Under the pieces are notes generated by a model. That model searched no databases. It was not told the origin of the DNA and saw only the letters and a list, made by a program, of their open reading frames with translations. A stretch of 38,756 nt of DNA from an archaeon (lineage in GTDB: Archaea > Nanobdellota > Nanobdellia > Pacearchaeales > GW2011-AR1), in the NCBI GenBank assembly GCA_030593225.1, contig JAUVHP010000001.1:1-38756 (forward strand), given 5' to 3'. Numbering within the stretch: position 1 is the first letter of the stretch; every line of letters starts with the position of its first letter. This document shows, piece after piece, positions 29,168 to 38,482 of the stretch. Position numbers and translations under genes: made by a program.

Positions 29168-30100
29168 ATGGAGTATTCAATTATAGTTCCTGTTTATAAT
29201 GAGAAAGGGAATATCACTAAGTTAGACGAAGAAATTAAGAAAGTAATGAGTCGGTCTTCTAAAGAATTTGAAATTATTTATGTGAATGATTGTTCAACTG
29301 ATGATTCTTTGGATGAGTTGAAATCTTTGAATAATGTCACAATAATTGATATGAATCGGAATTATGGGCAAACAACTGCATTAGATGTTGGATTTAAATA
29401 TGCGACAGGAAAATACATAATATCTCTTGATGGAGATGGACAAAATGATCCTAAAGACATACCTAAATTATTTAAAAAAATGAGGGAAGATAATTTAGAT
29501 GTTGTTTGTGGTTGGAGAAAGTATAGGGCAGATAAATCTGGAATTAAAATTTTAACTAAAGTAGGCAGATTTGTAAGAAGAATTTTTATTAAAGATAATG
29601 TCCATGATACAGGTTGCACCTTGAGAGTTTATAAGAAAAAGGCAGTTAAATCTCTTGATTTGCAGGGAGAAATGCATCGTTATATTATGGCTCTTTTGAG
29701 ATGGAAGGGATTTAGAATTGGAGAGGTTATTGTTAATGATAGAAAGAGGGAGAATGGAGTTTCTAAATATGGGTATTCTAAAGCAATTAGAGGATTAATT
29801 GACTTGGGTTATATTTGGTTTATCCAAAAATATTCACAAAGACCTTTACATCTGTTTGGATATTTAAGTATGTTTTTTATTTTTATTGGAGGGTTATCTT
29901 TGGGGGAATCTATTTTTGCGAGAATTTTTTGGGAAACATCTTTGAACAGAAATGGTTTTTTCTTTTTGGGATTTTTCTTTATTATGATGGCTGTCATGTT
30001 TATGTGCTTTGGAATAATTATTGATTTGTTAATTAAAATACAATTACAAACATCATCTCATGAAAAAAGATATTATGTTCGTAAGATTATTAAAAAATGA
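29168..30100 (+). CDS. Membrane-bound family 2 glycosyltransferase (DPM1/GtrB-like)
   Basis: 310 residues. GT-A fold with SIIVPVYNEKGNI (start), ISLDGDGQNDP (about 85-95, nucleotide-binding DxD), the acceptor helix region and two C-terminal membrane helices (about 230-252, 263-290). Enzymes of this type transfer a sugar from a nucleotide donor to a polyprenyl phosphate at the inner face of the membrane. Leaderless start: TATA box 24 nt upstream. It begins a run of surface-glycan genes and overlaps the epimerase as ATGA. Confidence 0.85.
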   Translation: MEYSIIVPVYNEKGNITKLDEEIKKVMSRSSKEFEIIYVNDCSTDDSLDELKSLNNVTIIDMNRNYGQTTALDVGFKYATGKYIISLDGDGQNDPKDIPKLFKKMREDNLDVVCGWRKYRADKSGIKILTKVGRFVRRIFIKDNVHDTGCTLRVYKKKAVKSLDLQGEMHRYIMALLRWKGFRIGEVIVNDRKRENGVSKYGYSKAIRGLIDLGYIWFIQKYSQRPLHLFGYLSMFFIFIGGLSLGESIFARIFWETSLNRNGFFFLGFFFIMMAVMFMCFGIIIDLLIKIQLQTSSHEKRYYVRKIIKK

Positions 30101-31044
30101 AAACTATTTTAGTTACGGGGGTTGCGGGTTTTATTGGTTCTAGTGTTGGTAAGAAGCTTCTTGAGAGAGGGGATAGAGTTATTGGTGTTGATAATATGAA
30201 TGATTATTATGATGTTTCTTTGAAGGAAGATAGGTTGAAGATTTTAAAAGAATTTGAAAATTTTACTTTTCATAAATTAGATATTTCTGAAGGATTTGGG
30301 GAATTAAAGAAAGAGAAGATTGATGTTATTTGTCATTTAGCGGCACAGGCAGGAGTAAGGTATTCAATTGAAAATCCTCTTGCTTATCAAAAGGCAAATT
30401 CTCTTGGAACTTTGCAAGTTTTTGAATTTGCAAGACATAATAAAATTCCAAAAGTTGTTTATGCTTCTTCGTCTTCTGTTTATGGAAATAATAAAAATGT
30501 TTTATTTAAAGAATCAGAGAAGTTAGATGAACAGATTTCTCTTTATGCTGCGACAAAAAAATCTAATGAGTTGTATGCTCATGTGTATAATCATTTGTAT
30601 GGAATAGAAATGATTGGTTTAAGATTTTTTACTGTTTATGGTCCGTGGGGAAGACCTGATATGGCTTTGTTTAAATTTGTAAAAAATATTTTAGAAGGAA
30701 AACAAATTGATGTTTATAATTCTGGAAAAATGCAGAGGGATTTTACTTATATTGACGATATTGTTGATGGGGTGGTTTTGGCTTTAGATAAGAAATGTTC
30801 ATTTGAAATATTTAATATTGCACGAGGGGAGACAACTGAACTTATGGATTTTATTAAAGCTATTGAGAAGGCTTTGGGAAAAGTTGCTGATAAGAATATG
30901 ATGCCTATGCAGGATGGAGATGTTTTATTGACGAGTGGAGATATTTCGCATACAAAAGATGTTTTAGGTTATGCTCCGAAGGTTTCGGTCGATGAGGGTG
31001 TTAATAATTTTGTTAATTGGTATAAAGGGTATTATGGGAAATGA
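30097..31044 (+). CDS. NAD-dependent sugar epimerase (UDP-glucuronate 4-epimerase-like)
   Basis: 315 residues. The Rossmann motif is TGVAGFIGSSVG (7-18), the catalytic YAATK has Tyr150 and Lys154, and SSSSVYG precedes it. The segment DNMNDYYDVSLKEDRL is the hallmark of UDP-glucuronate 4-epimerases, which supply UDP-galacturonate for surface glycans. The C-terminal half holds substrate-binding RDFTYIDDIV. Overlaps both neighbours by ATGA. Confidence 0.85.
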   Translation: MKTILVTGVAGFIGSSVGKKLLERGDRVIGVDNMNDYYDVSLKEDRLKILKEFENFTFHKLDISEGFGELKKEKIDVICHLAAQAGVRYSIENPLAYQKANSLGTLQVFEFARHNKIPKVVYASSSSVYGNNKNVLFKESEKLDEQISLYAATKKSNELYAHVYNHLYGIEMIGLRFFTVYGPWGRPDMALFKFVKNILEGKQIDVYNSGKMQRDFTYIDDIVDGVVLALDKKCSFEIFNIARGETTELMDFIKAIEKALGKVADKNMMPMQDGDVLLTSGDISHTKDVLGYAPKVSVDEGVNNFVNWYKGYYGK

Positions 31045-31352
31045 GAAATTCTAAAAAAATATTTATTGGAGTGATATTTTTTATCATTCTTATTATATCT
31101 AGTATTTTCTTTTATTCTTCTAAAATTGAAAACTATCAAAATTTAAAATCATGTCTAATTTATGGGGAAGCAATCCATATAGAAAGTAGCACTAATATAT
31201 ACATGTCCAATAATAAAATAAATTATAATTGTGATGTCAATCCAACTAAAAATGTTTTTGTGGAGATTGTATCTCTTTTTGGAATAATTTTAGGAATATG
31301 TGTAAACATGATTTTAATTTATTCTTTTACAATTAAACAAGATATAAAATGA
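31041..31352 (+). CDS. Two-span membrane protein in the glycan locus
   Basis: 103 residues with helices about 6-26 (IFIGVIFFIILIISSIFFY) and 75-98, and a polar loop with two Cys between them. Overlaps the epimerase and the truncated transferase by ATGA on both sides. Function unknown. Confidence 0.55.
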   Translation: MRNSKKIFIGVIFFIILIISSIFFYSSKIENYQNLKSCLIYGEAIHIESSTNIYMSNNKINYNCDVNPTKNVFVEIVSLFGIILGICVNMILIYSFTIKQDIK

Positions 31353-31492
31353 AAAAACAAAAGATTTTAATTTTGAATTATGAGTTTCCGCCTTTGGGAG
31401 GAGGTGCTTCTCCTGTGAGTTCTGAATTGGGAAAAGGTTACGCAGAGAGAGGCAATGAGGTTTCTGTTGTGACGATGGTGGGAAGGAGATGA
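31349..31492 (+). pseudogene. Truncated family 4 glycosyltransferase N-terminus
   Basis: 47 residues: MKKQKILILNYEFPPLGGGA, then SPVSSELGKGYAERGNEVSVVTM. This is the first beta-alpha-beta of GT4 enzymes (LNYEFPPLGGG loop and the GHEV-like GNEVSVVT). The frame then ends at a TGA that overlaps the start of the RloC-like gene. The rest of the transferase is absent from the window; the next GT4 gene at 33746 is complete in itself and does not continue it. Confidence 0.75.
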
Positions 31493-33744
31493 AAATAAAA
31501 TCTATAAAATCTATAAAAGATTTTCATATTTACAAAAACTTCGAGTGGGATTCTCTACCAGAATTTAAAAAATATAATTTATTTTTTGGGCATAATGGAT
31601 CTGGAAAAACAACTCTATCTAAAATATTTTTATCTATTGAAAAAAAAGAAAAGCCAGAAAAAGGAATTTTTATTATAGAAGATTTTGAAAACAATAAAAT
31701 AAATTCAAATGACTTAGAAACTTTTGAAGATTCAAGCATTTTTAAAACTTTTAATTCAGCTTTTGTTTCTCAAAATATTTCTTTTGATGATTTAAATCCA
31801 AAATGTAATCCTATTTTGTGTATGGGAGAAAAAAATATTGAGACAAAAAAAGAAATTAAGACTAAAGAAGAAAATTTGAAAAATCTAAATGAAGGATTAG
31901 AACTTTCAAAAAAAGAAAGATTGAGTCTAGAAAATAATTTAGATGAAAAAAATAAAGAACTTGCAAGAGAAATAAAAAATATAATTAATTGTAATAAACT
32001 TGGAGATTTCTATTATTCTTATGATAAAAGCAATATTTTAAGAAAAATTGAAGAAGGACTGGATAGCTTAGAAGAAATTTCTAAAGAAAGATATGATGAT
32101 TTAAGAAAAATCATTTCTTCAAAAAAAATTAGTAGAATTGAAATTAAGCAAAAAAATCAAGATATGAAATTTAATTTTGAAGATTTTATTGAAAACTCTA
32201 AAGTACTTTTATCAAAAACTATTATTTCTAATTCAATAGAAAAACTTAAATGTGATTCGGAACTTAATGATTGGACAAGAGTTGGGCTTGATTTGCATAC
32301 CAAAAGAGAAGAGTCTGAATGTCTTTTTTGTGGAAAAAAATTGAATGAAGATTTAATAGAAAAATTAAATGGTCATTTTAATGATGAATCAAAAAGAATG
32401 ATTGCCGAAATAGATTCCTTAAAGAATTCGATAAATACAAATTTTGTTCTAGAACAACCCGTTTTAATAAATTTTCACTTAAAATTTGAAAATAAAATTG
32501 AAGAGATATTAGGAGAATTTAAAATAATAAATTCTAAATTTCATTTATTTAAAGAGCAAATTGATAATCTATTTTCCCAAAAGAAAAAAAACTTTTTTGA
32601 AACATATGATATTCCTGATTATAAATTTTACAATGAATATCAAAATTTAATCAATAAAATTAACAAGATAATAACTGAAAATAATAATCTTGTAGAAAAT
32701 TATGAAGAAGAGATTAATATCGCAAGAAAAGGAATAGAAAATTACCATTTAAAGATATCATTAAATGATGAATATTTTAATAAAAAAATTAAAATAAATA
32801 AACTACAAAAAGAAATCGAAGATTCAACTCAAAAGTGTAAAAAAGTATCAACAGAAATAATATCATTAAAAGATAGTATTTCAAACTTTTTTCTAGGAAA
32901 AGATAATATAAATAAATATTTAGATCAATGTTTTGGACATAAATATATTAATTTAGACTTTGATGACGAGACTAAATCGTACAAAGTTTTAAGAGAAGGT
33001 CGTATAGCAGAAAATCTAAGTGAAGGCGAAAAAACAGCAATAGCTTTTGCTTACTTTTTAGCAAAGCTGAGAGAAGATGGTTTTAATCTAAGCGAATCTA
33101 TTGTCTTTATTGATGACCCTATTTCAAGTTTTGATTCAAATAGAATTTATCTTTGTGCATCTTTGATAAAAAGAACTTTTAATGAAGTGGGTCAATTTTT
33201 TATATCAACTCATAATTTTGAATTTTTTAATCTAATGAAAGATTGGATGAAAAATAAGAATAAAAATAAAGACAACCCAAAATCTGAATTTTATTTTATA
33301 AAAAGAACAAAATGCAAGGGGGAAAGTAAATCTTTAATAGAAGAAATGAATAGAACACTTAAAAATTACAAATCAGAATACCATTATTTATTTTATTTAT
33401 TGGATTGCTTTTTACAAGATAATGAAAATATGGCATATTCAGAATTCTATTTAATTGGTAATGTTGCTAGGAAATTTACAGAAACTTTTCTGAGTTTTAA
33501 AGTTCCAAATTCGAGAGATGTTTCCAGTAAACTAGATGTTTTAATAAAAGAAATAGAATTTAGTGAAATTCAAAAAGAGAGATTGCAAAAAATGCTTAAT
33601 GATGGGTCACATGCTGGAGATATATATAATGCAATTCACCACAAAGATAAAGAAGAATTTGTAGAAATGATAAAAGATTTAATGAGTTTTGTAAAAAAAA
33701 TTGATAAAATTCATTATGATTTTTTAATGAAGGAGATTCAATAA
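31489..33744 (+). CDS. RloC/PrrC-like ATPase with zinc-hook motif, candidate anticodon nuclease
   Basis: 751 residues of the AAA_13 type: Walker A GHNGSGKTT (34-42), long coiled coil with ESECLFCGKK (Cys278-x2-Cys281, the zinc-hook CxxC), signature NLSEGEKTA (about 507), Walker B SIVFIDDPISSFD (about 535) and STHNFEF. The C-terminal part carries Arg661-x3-Glu665 (ARKFTETF) and His708 (NDGSHAGD), the order of the PrrC/RloC nuclease triad, although the Glu-His spacing is longer than in PrrC. Such enzymes cut tRNA anticodon loops on DNA damage or phage attack. It sits like an insertion inside a glycan operon, with start overlapping the cut transferase. Confidence 0.7.
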   Translation: MKIKSIKSIKDFHIYKNFEWDSLPEFKKYNLFFGHNGSGKTTLSKIFLSIEKKEKPEKGIFIIEDFENNKINSNDLETFEDSSIFKTFNSAFVSQNISFDDLNPKCNPILCMGEKNIETKKEIKTKEENLKNLNEGLELSKKERLSLENNLDEKNKELAREIKNIINCNKLGDFYYSYDKSNILRKIEEGLDSLEEISKERYDDLRKIISSKKISRIEIKQKNQDMKFNFEDFIENSKVLLSKTIISNSIEKLKCDSELNDWTRVGLDLHTKREESECLFCGKKLNEDLIEKLNGHFNDESKRMIAEIDSLKNSINTNFVLEQPVLINFHLKFENKIEEILGEFKIINSKFHLFKEQIDNLFSQKKKNFFETYDIPDYKFYNEYQNLINKINKIITENNNLVENYEEEINIARKGIENYHLKISLNDEYFNKKIKINKLQKEIEDSTQKCKKVSTEIISLKDSISNFFLGKDNINKYLDQCFGHKYINLDFDDETKSYKVLREGRIAENLSEGEKTAIAFAYFLAKLREDGFNLSESIVFIDDPISSFDSNRIYLCASLIKRTFNEVGQFFISTHNFEFFNLMKDWMKNKNKNKDNPKSEFYFIKRTKCKGESKSLIEEMNRTLKNYKSEYHYLFYLLDCFLQDNENMAYSEFYLIGNVARKFTETFLSFKVPNSRDVSSKLDVLIKEIEFSEIQKERLQKMLNDGSHAGDIYNAIHHKDKEEFVEMIKDLMSFVKKIDKIHYDFLMKEIQ

Positions 33745-33745
33745 G

Positions 33746-34867
33746 ATGAAAGGAGATATTAAAAGAAAATCAAAAAAGAAAATGCTATTTATAGCGCCAT
33801 CGCCATTATATTTAGAAAAAGGGTCATCTCTAAGGATGCATTCAATTCTAGAGAAACTATCAAAGCACTATGAAATAGATTTAGTAACTTATTCTTTGGG
33901 GAAGGAGTTTAAATTAAAAAATGTAAAAATTAATCGCACCCCAAAATGGTTTATGCCAGAACTTCCTGTTGGAAAACCTACGAAATCAAAAATATTATTA
34001 GATTTTTTTATGTTGTTAAAAGCAGTAAAATTATCTTGTATAAATAAATATGATGTAATTCATTGTGAAGATTTTGAAGGAATTGGAATTGGTTATTTTA
34101 TTGGGTGGTTAAATTGGAAATCAAGATATGTTTATGATTTGCATAATAGAATATTAGACAATATTCATCTTAATTCAAAACCAAATAAAATTAAAGATAA
34201 TCTTTTAAAATTTTTAGAAAAAAAATTTGCAAATAAATCAGATAAAATAATTTTAAATTGGGGCAAATATTTACAAGATGATTTTTTTAAAGACAGAGAT
34301 AAATTTCTTTATTATGACCCGTTAGAATTATCTGTAGAAAAGATAGATTTACCTGCAAAAAAATATTTGATTTATTCTGGAAACTTTGAAGAGTATCAAG
34401 GATTGAGTGATTTTATTCCAATATTTCTAAAATTTAAAACTGATATTAAACTTATTTTGGTTGGAAATCCTAGTGAGAAAATAAAAGAATTAATAAAAAA
34501 TAATAAGGCTGAAAATAGAATAATTTTAATGGGAAGACTTTCTATAAAAAAGACAAATTATCTTATAAAAAATTCTTTGGCGGGGATTTTGCCGAGGAGG
34601 TCTGGTTCTTGTATGAAGGCGATTCATTATTTCTTGTGGGAAAAATCAGTAATAGCAAAAAATACTTTTTCGAATAGAGAACTTATAAAAAATAATTATA
34701 ATGGATTTTTATATAAAACAGATAGAGAATTAGAAAATATCTTAAAAGAAATATTGAATGGAAAGAAAAAAATTTTTGAAAAATTAAATAAAGGAATATT
34801 GGAAACACGTAAGAAAATTTTTAATATTTGGGACAATGAGGGGTTTATTAGAGAATATGAAAGATAA
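33746..34867 (+). CDS. Family 4 glycosyltransferase
   Basis: 373 residues. GT-B fold: MLFIAPSPLYLEKGSSLRMHSILEKLSKHY (N-terminal acceptor domain), YDVIHCEDFEG, and a donor domain with LIYSGNFEEYQG, LILVGNPSE, NRIILMGRL and GILPRRSGSCMKAIHYFLWEKSV (the C-terminal sugar-nucleotide site; the usual EGF/PxxxE is SGSCMKAI-E here). Two bases after the RloC-like stop. Start may be the ATG at 33782 (MLFIAP). Transfers a sugar during surface-glycan assembly. Confidence 0.75.
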   Translation: MKGDIKRKSKKKMLFIAPSPLYLEKGSSLRMHSILEKLSKHYEIDLVTYSLGKEFKLKNVKINRTPKWFMPELPVGKPTKSKILLDFFMLLKAVKLSCINKYDVIHCEDFEGIGIGYFIGWLNWKSRYVYDLHNRILDNIHLNSKPNKIKDNLLKFLEKKFANKSDKIILNWGKYLQDDFFKDRDKFLYYDPLELSVEKIDLPAKKYLIYSGNFEEYQGLSDFIPIFLKFKTDIKLILVGNPSEKIKELIKNNKAENRIILMGRLSIKKTNYLIKNSLAGILPRRSGSCMKAIHYFLWEKSVIAKNTFSNRELIKNNYNGFLYKTDRELENILKEILNGKKKIFEKLNKGILETRKKIFNIWDNEGFIREYER

Positions 34868-35639
34868 AAAGATGAAAGTTTCTATAATTATTCCTGTATA
34901 TAATGGGGCAAAAACCTTAGAAAAAGCAATAAAAAGTGTAATTGTCCAAAAAAATTCAAACATAAATTTAGTGATTATAGATGGGGGTTCGACAGATGGA
35001 ACATTAGATATTATTAATAAATATAAATCAGAAATAGATTATTATATTAGCGAGCCAGACAAAGGCATTTACGATGCTATGAATAAAGGGATTAAAAAAT
35101 CAAAAGGAGATGTCCTTTATTTTTTAGGAAGTGATGATTACTTATGTAGTAAAAATGTGATTAAAGATATAATTAAAAAATTTGAAAAGACTGGTGCAGA
35201 TATTATTTATGGAAATGTTAATAAATATTCTAAAAAATATAATTATTCATATATTATTAACAAACGAATTTCATTGGGGGGGCTTAAAAGAGGTAATAAG
35301 ATAGTTCACCAGGCATTATTTGTAAAAAAAGATTTGATGATTTCATGTAATCTTTTTAATTTGAATTATAAAATTGCTTCTGATTTTGATTTCGAATGTA
35401 AATGTTTTTTAAAAACAAAAAAGATTTATTATCTTAATGAGAACATTTCTTTTTATTGTGCTGATGGCACTAGTTCAAATTTAAATAAAAGTTATAATGA
35501 GACATCAATAATTATTAGGAAGTATTTTGGTTATTATTTTTATATCAGATATAAAATGACTCGTGTTTTTCGTTTGATGATTTTTAATTTTTTAATTAAA
35601 ACAAAATTGATAAAGAATTATTATAATTTACAAAAATGA
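34857..35639 (+). CDS. Family 2 glycosyltransferase
   Basis: 260 residues from ATG 34857 (overlaps upstream stop by 11 nt); 255 from ATG 34872 (MKVSIIIPVYNGAKT). Motifs: IIDGGSTDGT, SEPDKGIYDAMNKGI, YFLGSDDYL (DxD-like), the WcaA-type with a C-terminal basic segment. Adds a sugar in the repeat unit. Overlaps the next start by ATGA. Confidence 0.8.
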   Translation: MKDKKMKVSIIIPVYNGAKTLEKAIKSVIVQKNSNINLVIIDGGSTDGTLDIINKYKSEIDYYISEPDKGIYDAMNKGIKKSKGDVLYFLGSDDYLCSKNVIKDIIKKFEKTGADIIYGNVNKYSKKYNYSYIINKRISLGGLKRGNKIVHQALFVKKDLMISCNLFNLNYKIASDFDFECKCFLKTKKIYYLNENISFYCADGTSSNLNKSYNETSIIIRKYFGYYFYIRYKMTRVFRLMIFNFLIKTKLIKNYYNLQK

Positions 35640-36607
35640 AAAATGAAAAATATCCTCTAGTAAGTATTGTGTTATTAAATTGGAATGGTTTAAAATATTT
35701 AAAAAAAACAGTCCCTGCAATTCTTAAATTAAATTATCCTAATTATGAATTTATTGTAGTTGATAATGGGTCTATCGATGGAAGTATTGGTTTTATTAAA
35801 AAAAATAAAAAAATAAAATTGATAAAAAATAAAAAAAATTTGGGATATTCAAAAGGGAAAAATATTGGTGCAAAGAAAGCTAAGGGGAAATATATTTTAC
35901 TTTTGGATAACGATATATTAGTAAAAGATAAAAAAATTTTAGAAAAATTAGTAAAAATATACAAAAAAGAAATGGGATTTATACAAATTCCATTGGTAGA
36001 CTCAGATAAAAAAGAAACTATTTATTATGGATTATATTTTAACAGATTAAGATTCAGAAAAAAAATAAAATCAATATCAATTAATAAAATAATTAACTAT
36101 TCCTCAAAACTTATTCCTATTGGGGGGGCTACTGGAGCATGCATGTTTATTTTAAATAAAAATTGGGGGGAAATTGGAAAATTTGATGAATCTCAAAAAT
36201 TCAATATAGATGATATAGATATTGGTCCAAGAGCAATAATATTGGGATTCAAAAATTACCTCTACACATCTTCTTATTTTATACATTTAGGAATAAAATC
36301 TTCGAAAAATAATAAAATGAATAAACTTAGATACTCTCTTACATTTTTTGGAACAACTAGAAGCATTATTAAAAATTGTAAATTTATAAATTTGCCTGTA
36401 ATCCTATCAATGTATCTATTAAAATATTTTTTTCTTCTCATATTTTATTTTTTTGCAAATAAGAATATTTTTTATTGCATTCTTAATTCTTTTAAAATAT
36501 CTTTTTTTTTATTTCCAGACACCTTAAAGCAAAGAAAGAAAATTCAATCAAAAAGAATAATAAAAGAGGATACCTTCTTAAAAATAAAGCCCCCAAAATT
36601 TGATTAA
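35636..36607 (+). CDS. Family 2 glycosyltransferase (rhamnosyltransferase-like)
   Basis: 323 residues. SIVLLNWNGLKYL, VVDNGSIDGSI, KNLGYSKGKNIGAK, ILLLDNDIL (DxD) and GATGACMFI with IDDIDIGPRA; a C-terminal hydrophobic segment (about 263-282). The pattern is that of GT2 enzymes acting on deoxysugars. Overlaps the flippase gene by 8 nt. Confidence 0.8.
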   Translation: MKNEKYPLVSIVLLNWNGLKYLKKTVPAILKLNYPNYEFIVVDNGSIDGSIGFIKKNKKIKLIKNKKNLGYSKGKNIGAKKAKGKYILLLDNDILVKDKKILEKLVKIYKKEMGFIQIPLVDSDKKETIYYGLYFNRLRFRKKIKSISINKIINYSSKLIPIGGATGACMFILNKNWGEIGKFDESQKFNIDDIDIGPRAIILGFKNYLYTSSYFIHLGIKSSKNNKMNKLRYSLTFFGTTRSIIKNCKFINLPVILSMYLLKYFFLLIFYFFANKNIFYCILNSFKISFFLFPDTLKQRKKIQSKRIIKEDTFLKIKPPKFD

Positions 36608-37865
36608 AATGTTAAAAAATAAATACAATCAGCACAAAGAAACAATTGATAATTTTTTCTGGAGAGCCTTGCAAATGGGAGGAAAACAAGGAATTACTTT
36701 TATTATTTTTATTTTGGCTGCAAAACTTTTAATTCCTTACGATTTTGGAATCTATAATTATACCTTGGCAATAATATTTCTTTTAATCATGTTTGCTGAC
36801 TTTGGTATTTCAACAGCAACATCAAAATATGTAGCAGAATATAATGCCACGGATAAGGAAAAATTGAAATCTGTTTTATTTAATTCAGGAATTATTATAT
36901 TTGGATTGACTTTAATGATTGGATTAATTGCCATTTTCTTTGGAAAATTTTATCTCAAAGAGAATTATATTTATGTTCTTTATCTTTTACCTTTAATCTT
37001 TCTTATTCCAATGACTTCTCTTTATGATGGAATTTATAGAGGACTAAAAAAATTTAAATATTTGTCAATAATTTCTATTCTTGTTGGATTATTTTCTTTA
37101 AGTTTCGTTTATATTCTAATAAAACAATATGGATTAATTGGTGCATTGATTGCTCAGAATTTGTTCTATTTTATTTTATTTTTAGCCCTAGCTTTAGGAT
37201 ATAAAGAATTTCATTTTAAATTAAATAAGAGTGTAATAAAAGAAATTGGGAAATATTCTTTTATTATTGGAATATCTGGTTTAGGTTTTTTTCTTTATAC
37301 AAGAATAGGAGTTTTAATATTAGGACACTTTGGATATATTATTGAGATAGGATATTATGAAATTATTACTAAAATATTTTTAATTCTGGCAATTCCTTTT
37401 ACAATATTGGGACAAGTAATCGCCCCAAACATTACAGAATTGACCTCCAAAAAAAAGCATAATTTGGTTAGAGTTCAGTTTACAAAATATTTGTTTGTTT
37501 CAATATCTATTGGAATAATCTTGGCTTTAATCATTTTCTTTGCTCTGCCGATTATAATAAAATTATTTTTGCCAGAATATTTTAATCAAGATTTTTTAGT
37601 AATGCTTACACTTTTACTTATTATTTTCCCATTGACTGCGACCTCTGGATTGTTGGCTAATGGGTTTACTGTAGCCACCGGAAAAGCAAAATATAGCTTA
37701 TTAACCATCCCTTTTGGAATTGTTAATATATTTTTATCATTAATTTTTATCATTAATTTCGGGTTTATAGGAGTTATCTATGCAATGGTAATTTCTTCAA
37801 CTTTAAATAGAATTCTTACTTATTATTTATTATATAAAAACTTAAAGAGTTCAGAAAAAAAATGA
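36600..37865 (+). CDS. Wzx-type polysaccharide flippase
   Basis: 421 residues with about twelve membrane helices, beginning FFWRALQMGGKQGITFIIFILAAKLLIPYDFGIYNYTLAIIFLL, the usual start of the MVF/MATE-like oligosaccharide flippases (RfbX). It moves lipid-linked sugar units across the membrane. The start could be ATG 36609 (MLKNKYNQHKE), since the first overlaps the upstream stop. Its end overlaps the methyltransferase by ATGA. Confidence 0.85.
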   Translation: MIKMLKNKYNQHKETIDNFFWRALQMGGKQGITFIIFILAAKLLIPYDFGIYNYTLAIIFLLIMFADFGISTATSKYVAEYNATDKEKLKSVLFNSGIIIFGLTLMIGLIAIFFGKFYLKENYIYVLYLLPLIFLIPMTSLYDGIYRGLKKFKYLSIISILVGLFSLSFVYILIKQYGLIGALIAQNLFYFILFLALALGYKEFHFKLNKSVIKEIGKYSFIIGISGLGFFLYTRIGVLILGHFGYIIEIGYYEIITKIFLILAIPFTILGQVIAPNITELTSKKKHNLVRVQFTKYLFVSISIGIILALIIFFALPIIIKLFLPEYFNQDFLVMLTLLLIIFPLTATSGLLANGFTVATGKAKYSLLTIPFGIVNIFLSLIFIINFGFIGVIYAMVISSTLNRILTYYLLYKNLKSSEKK

Positions 37866-38482
37866 AAAAACAAGTAAATAAAAAGCACTATAATTTTTTG
37901 AAATATGTAGATAAAAAAAGATTTATGTCTTATTATTATCAAATAAGAGAAATTTATTCATCTAAGCCAAAAAAAATACTTGAGATTGGAGTGGGGAATA
38001 ATTTTGTTAAAAAGATATGCCAAAATGATTTTAACTATACTACTTTAGATTTGGACAAAGAACTAAATCCAGATATAGTTGGAAGTGTATTGAAAATTCC
38101 CAAAGAAAAGGATAGTTTTGATTTTGTTTTATGTTGTCAAGTTCTTGAGCATTTACCACCAAATAATTTTGAAAAAGCATTAAAAGAATTAGCAAGGGTT
38201 TCAAAGAAAGATGTTCTTCTTAGTTTGCCTTATTCTGGGAATGATGTCGGATTTCAGATAAAAATTCCTTTTGTTGGAACAGTATCCTTTTCTAAAAGAA
38301 TCTCCAAATTTTATAGAAAACATAAATTTGATGGGCAACATTATTGGGAAGTTGGAACAAAAGGTTATTCATTAATAAAGATAAAAAAAATCATATCAAA
38401 ATATTTTAAAATAAAAAAAATAATTCATCCTTATGAAAATAAATATCATATTTTTTTTAAAATTGAGAAAAAAATAATATGA
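37862..38482 (+). CDS. Class I SAM-dependent methyltransferase
   Basis: 206 residues. KKILEIGVGNNFVKKIC (motif I, about 38-54), YTTLDLD (motif II), DSFDFVLCCQVLEHLP (motif IV, about 86-101) and VSKKDVLLSLPY. A glycan or lipid methylation or an unlinked small-molecule role is possible. Within the glycan operon; the C-terminus (KIIHPYENKYHIFFKIEKK) is basic. Confidence 0.8.
   Translation: MKKQVNKKHYNFLKYVDKKRFMSYYYQIREIYSSKPKKILEIGVGNNFVKKICQNDFNYTTLDLDKELNPDIVGSVLKIPKEKDSFDFVLCCQVLEHLPPNNFEKALKELARVSKKDVLLSLPYSGNDVGFQIKIPFVGTVSFSKRISKFYRKHKFDGQHYWEVGTKGYSLIKIKKIISKYFKIKKIIHPYENKYHIFFKIEKKII

Noticed and set aside
31349..34867. A single glycosyltransferase split in two by the RloC-like gene
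   Set aside because: The gene after it begins with its own complete N-terminal domain, so it is a separate transferase, not the missing remainder.
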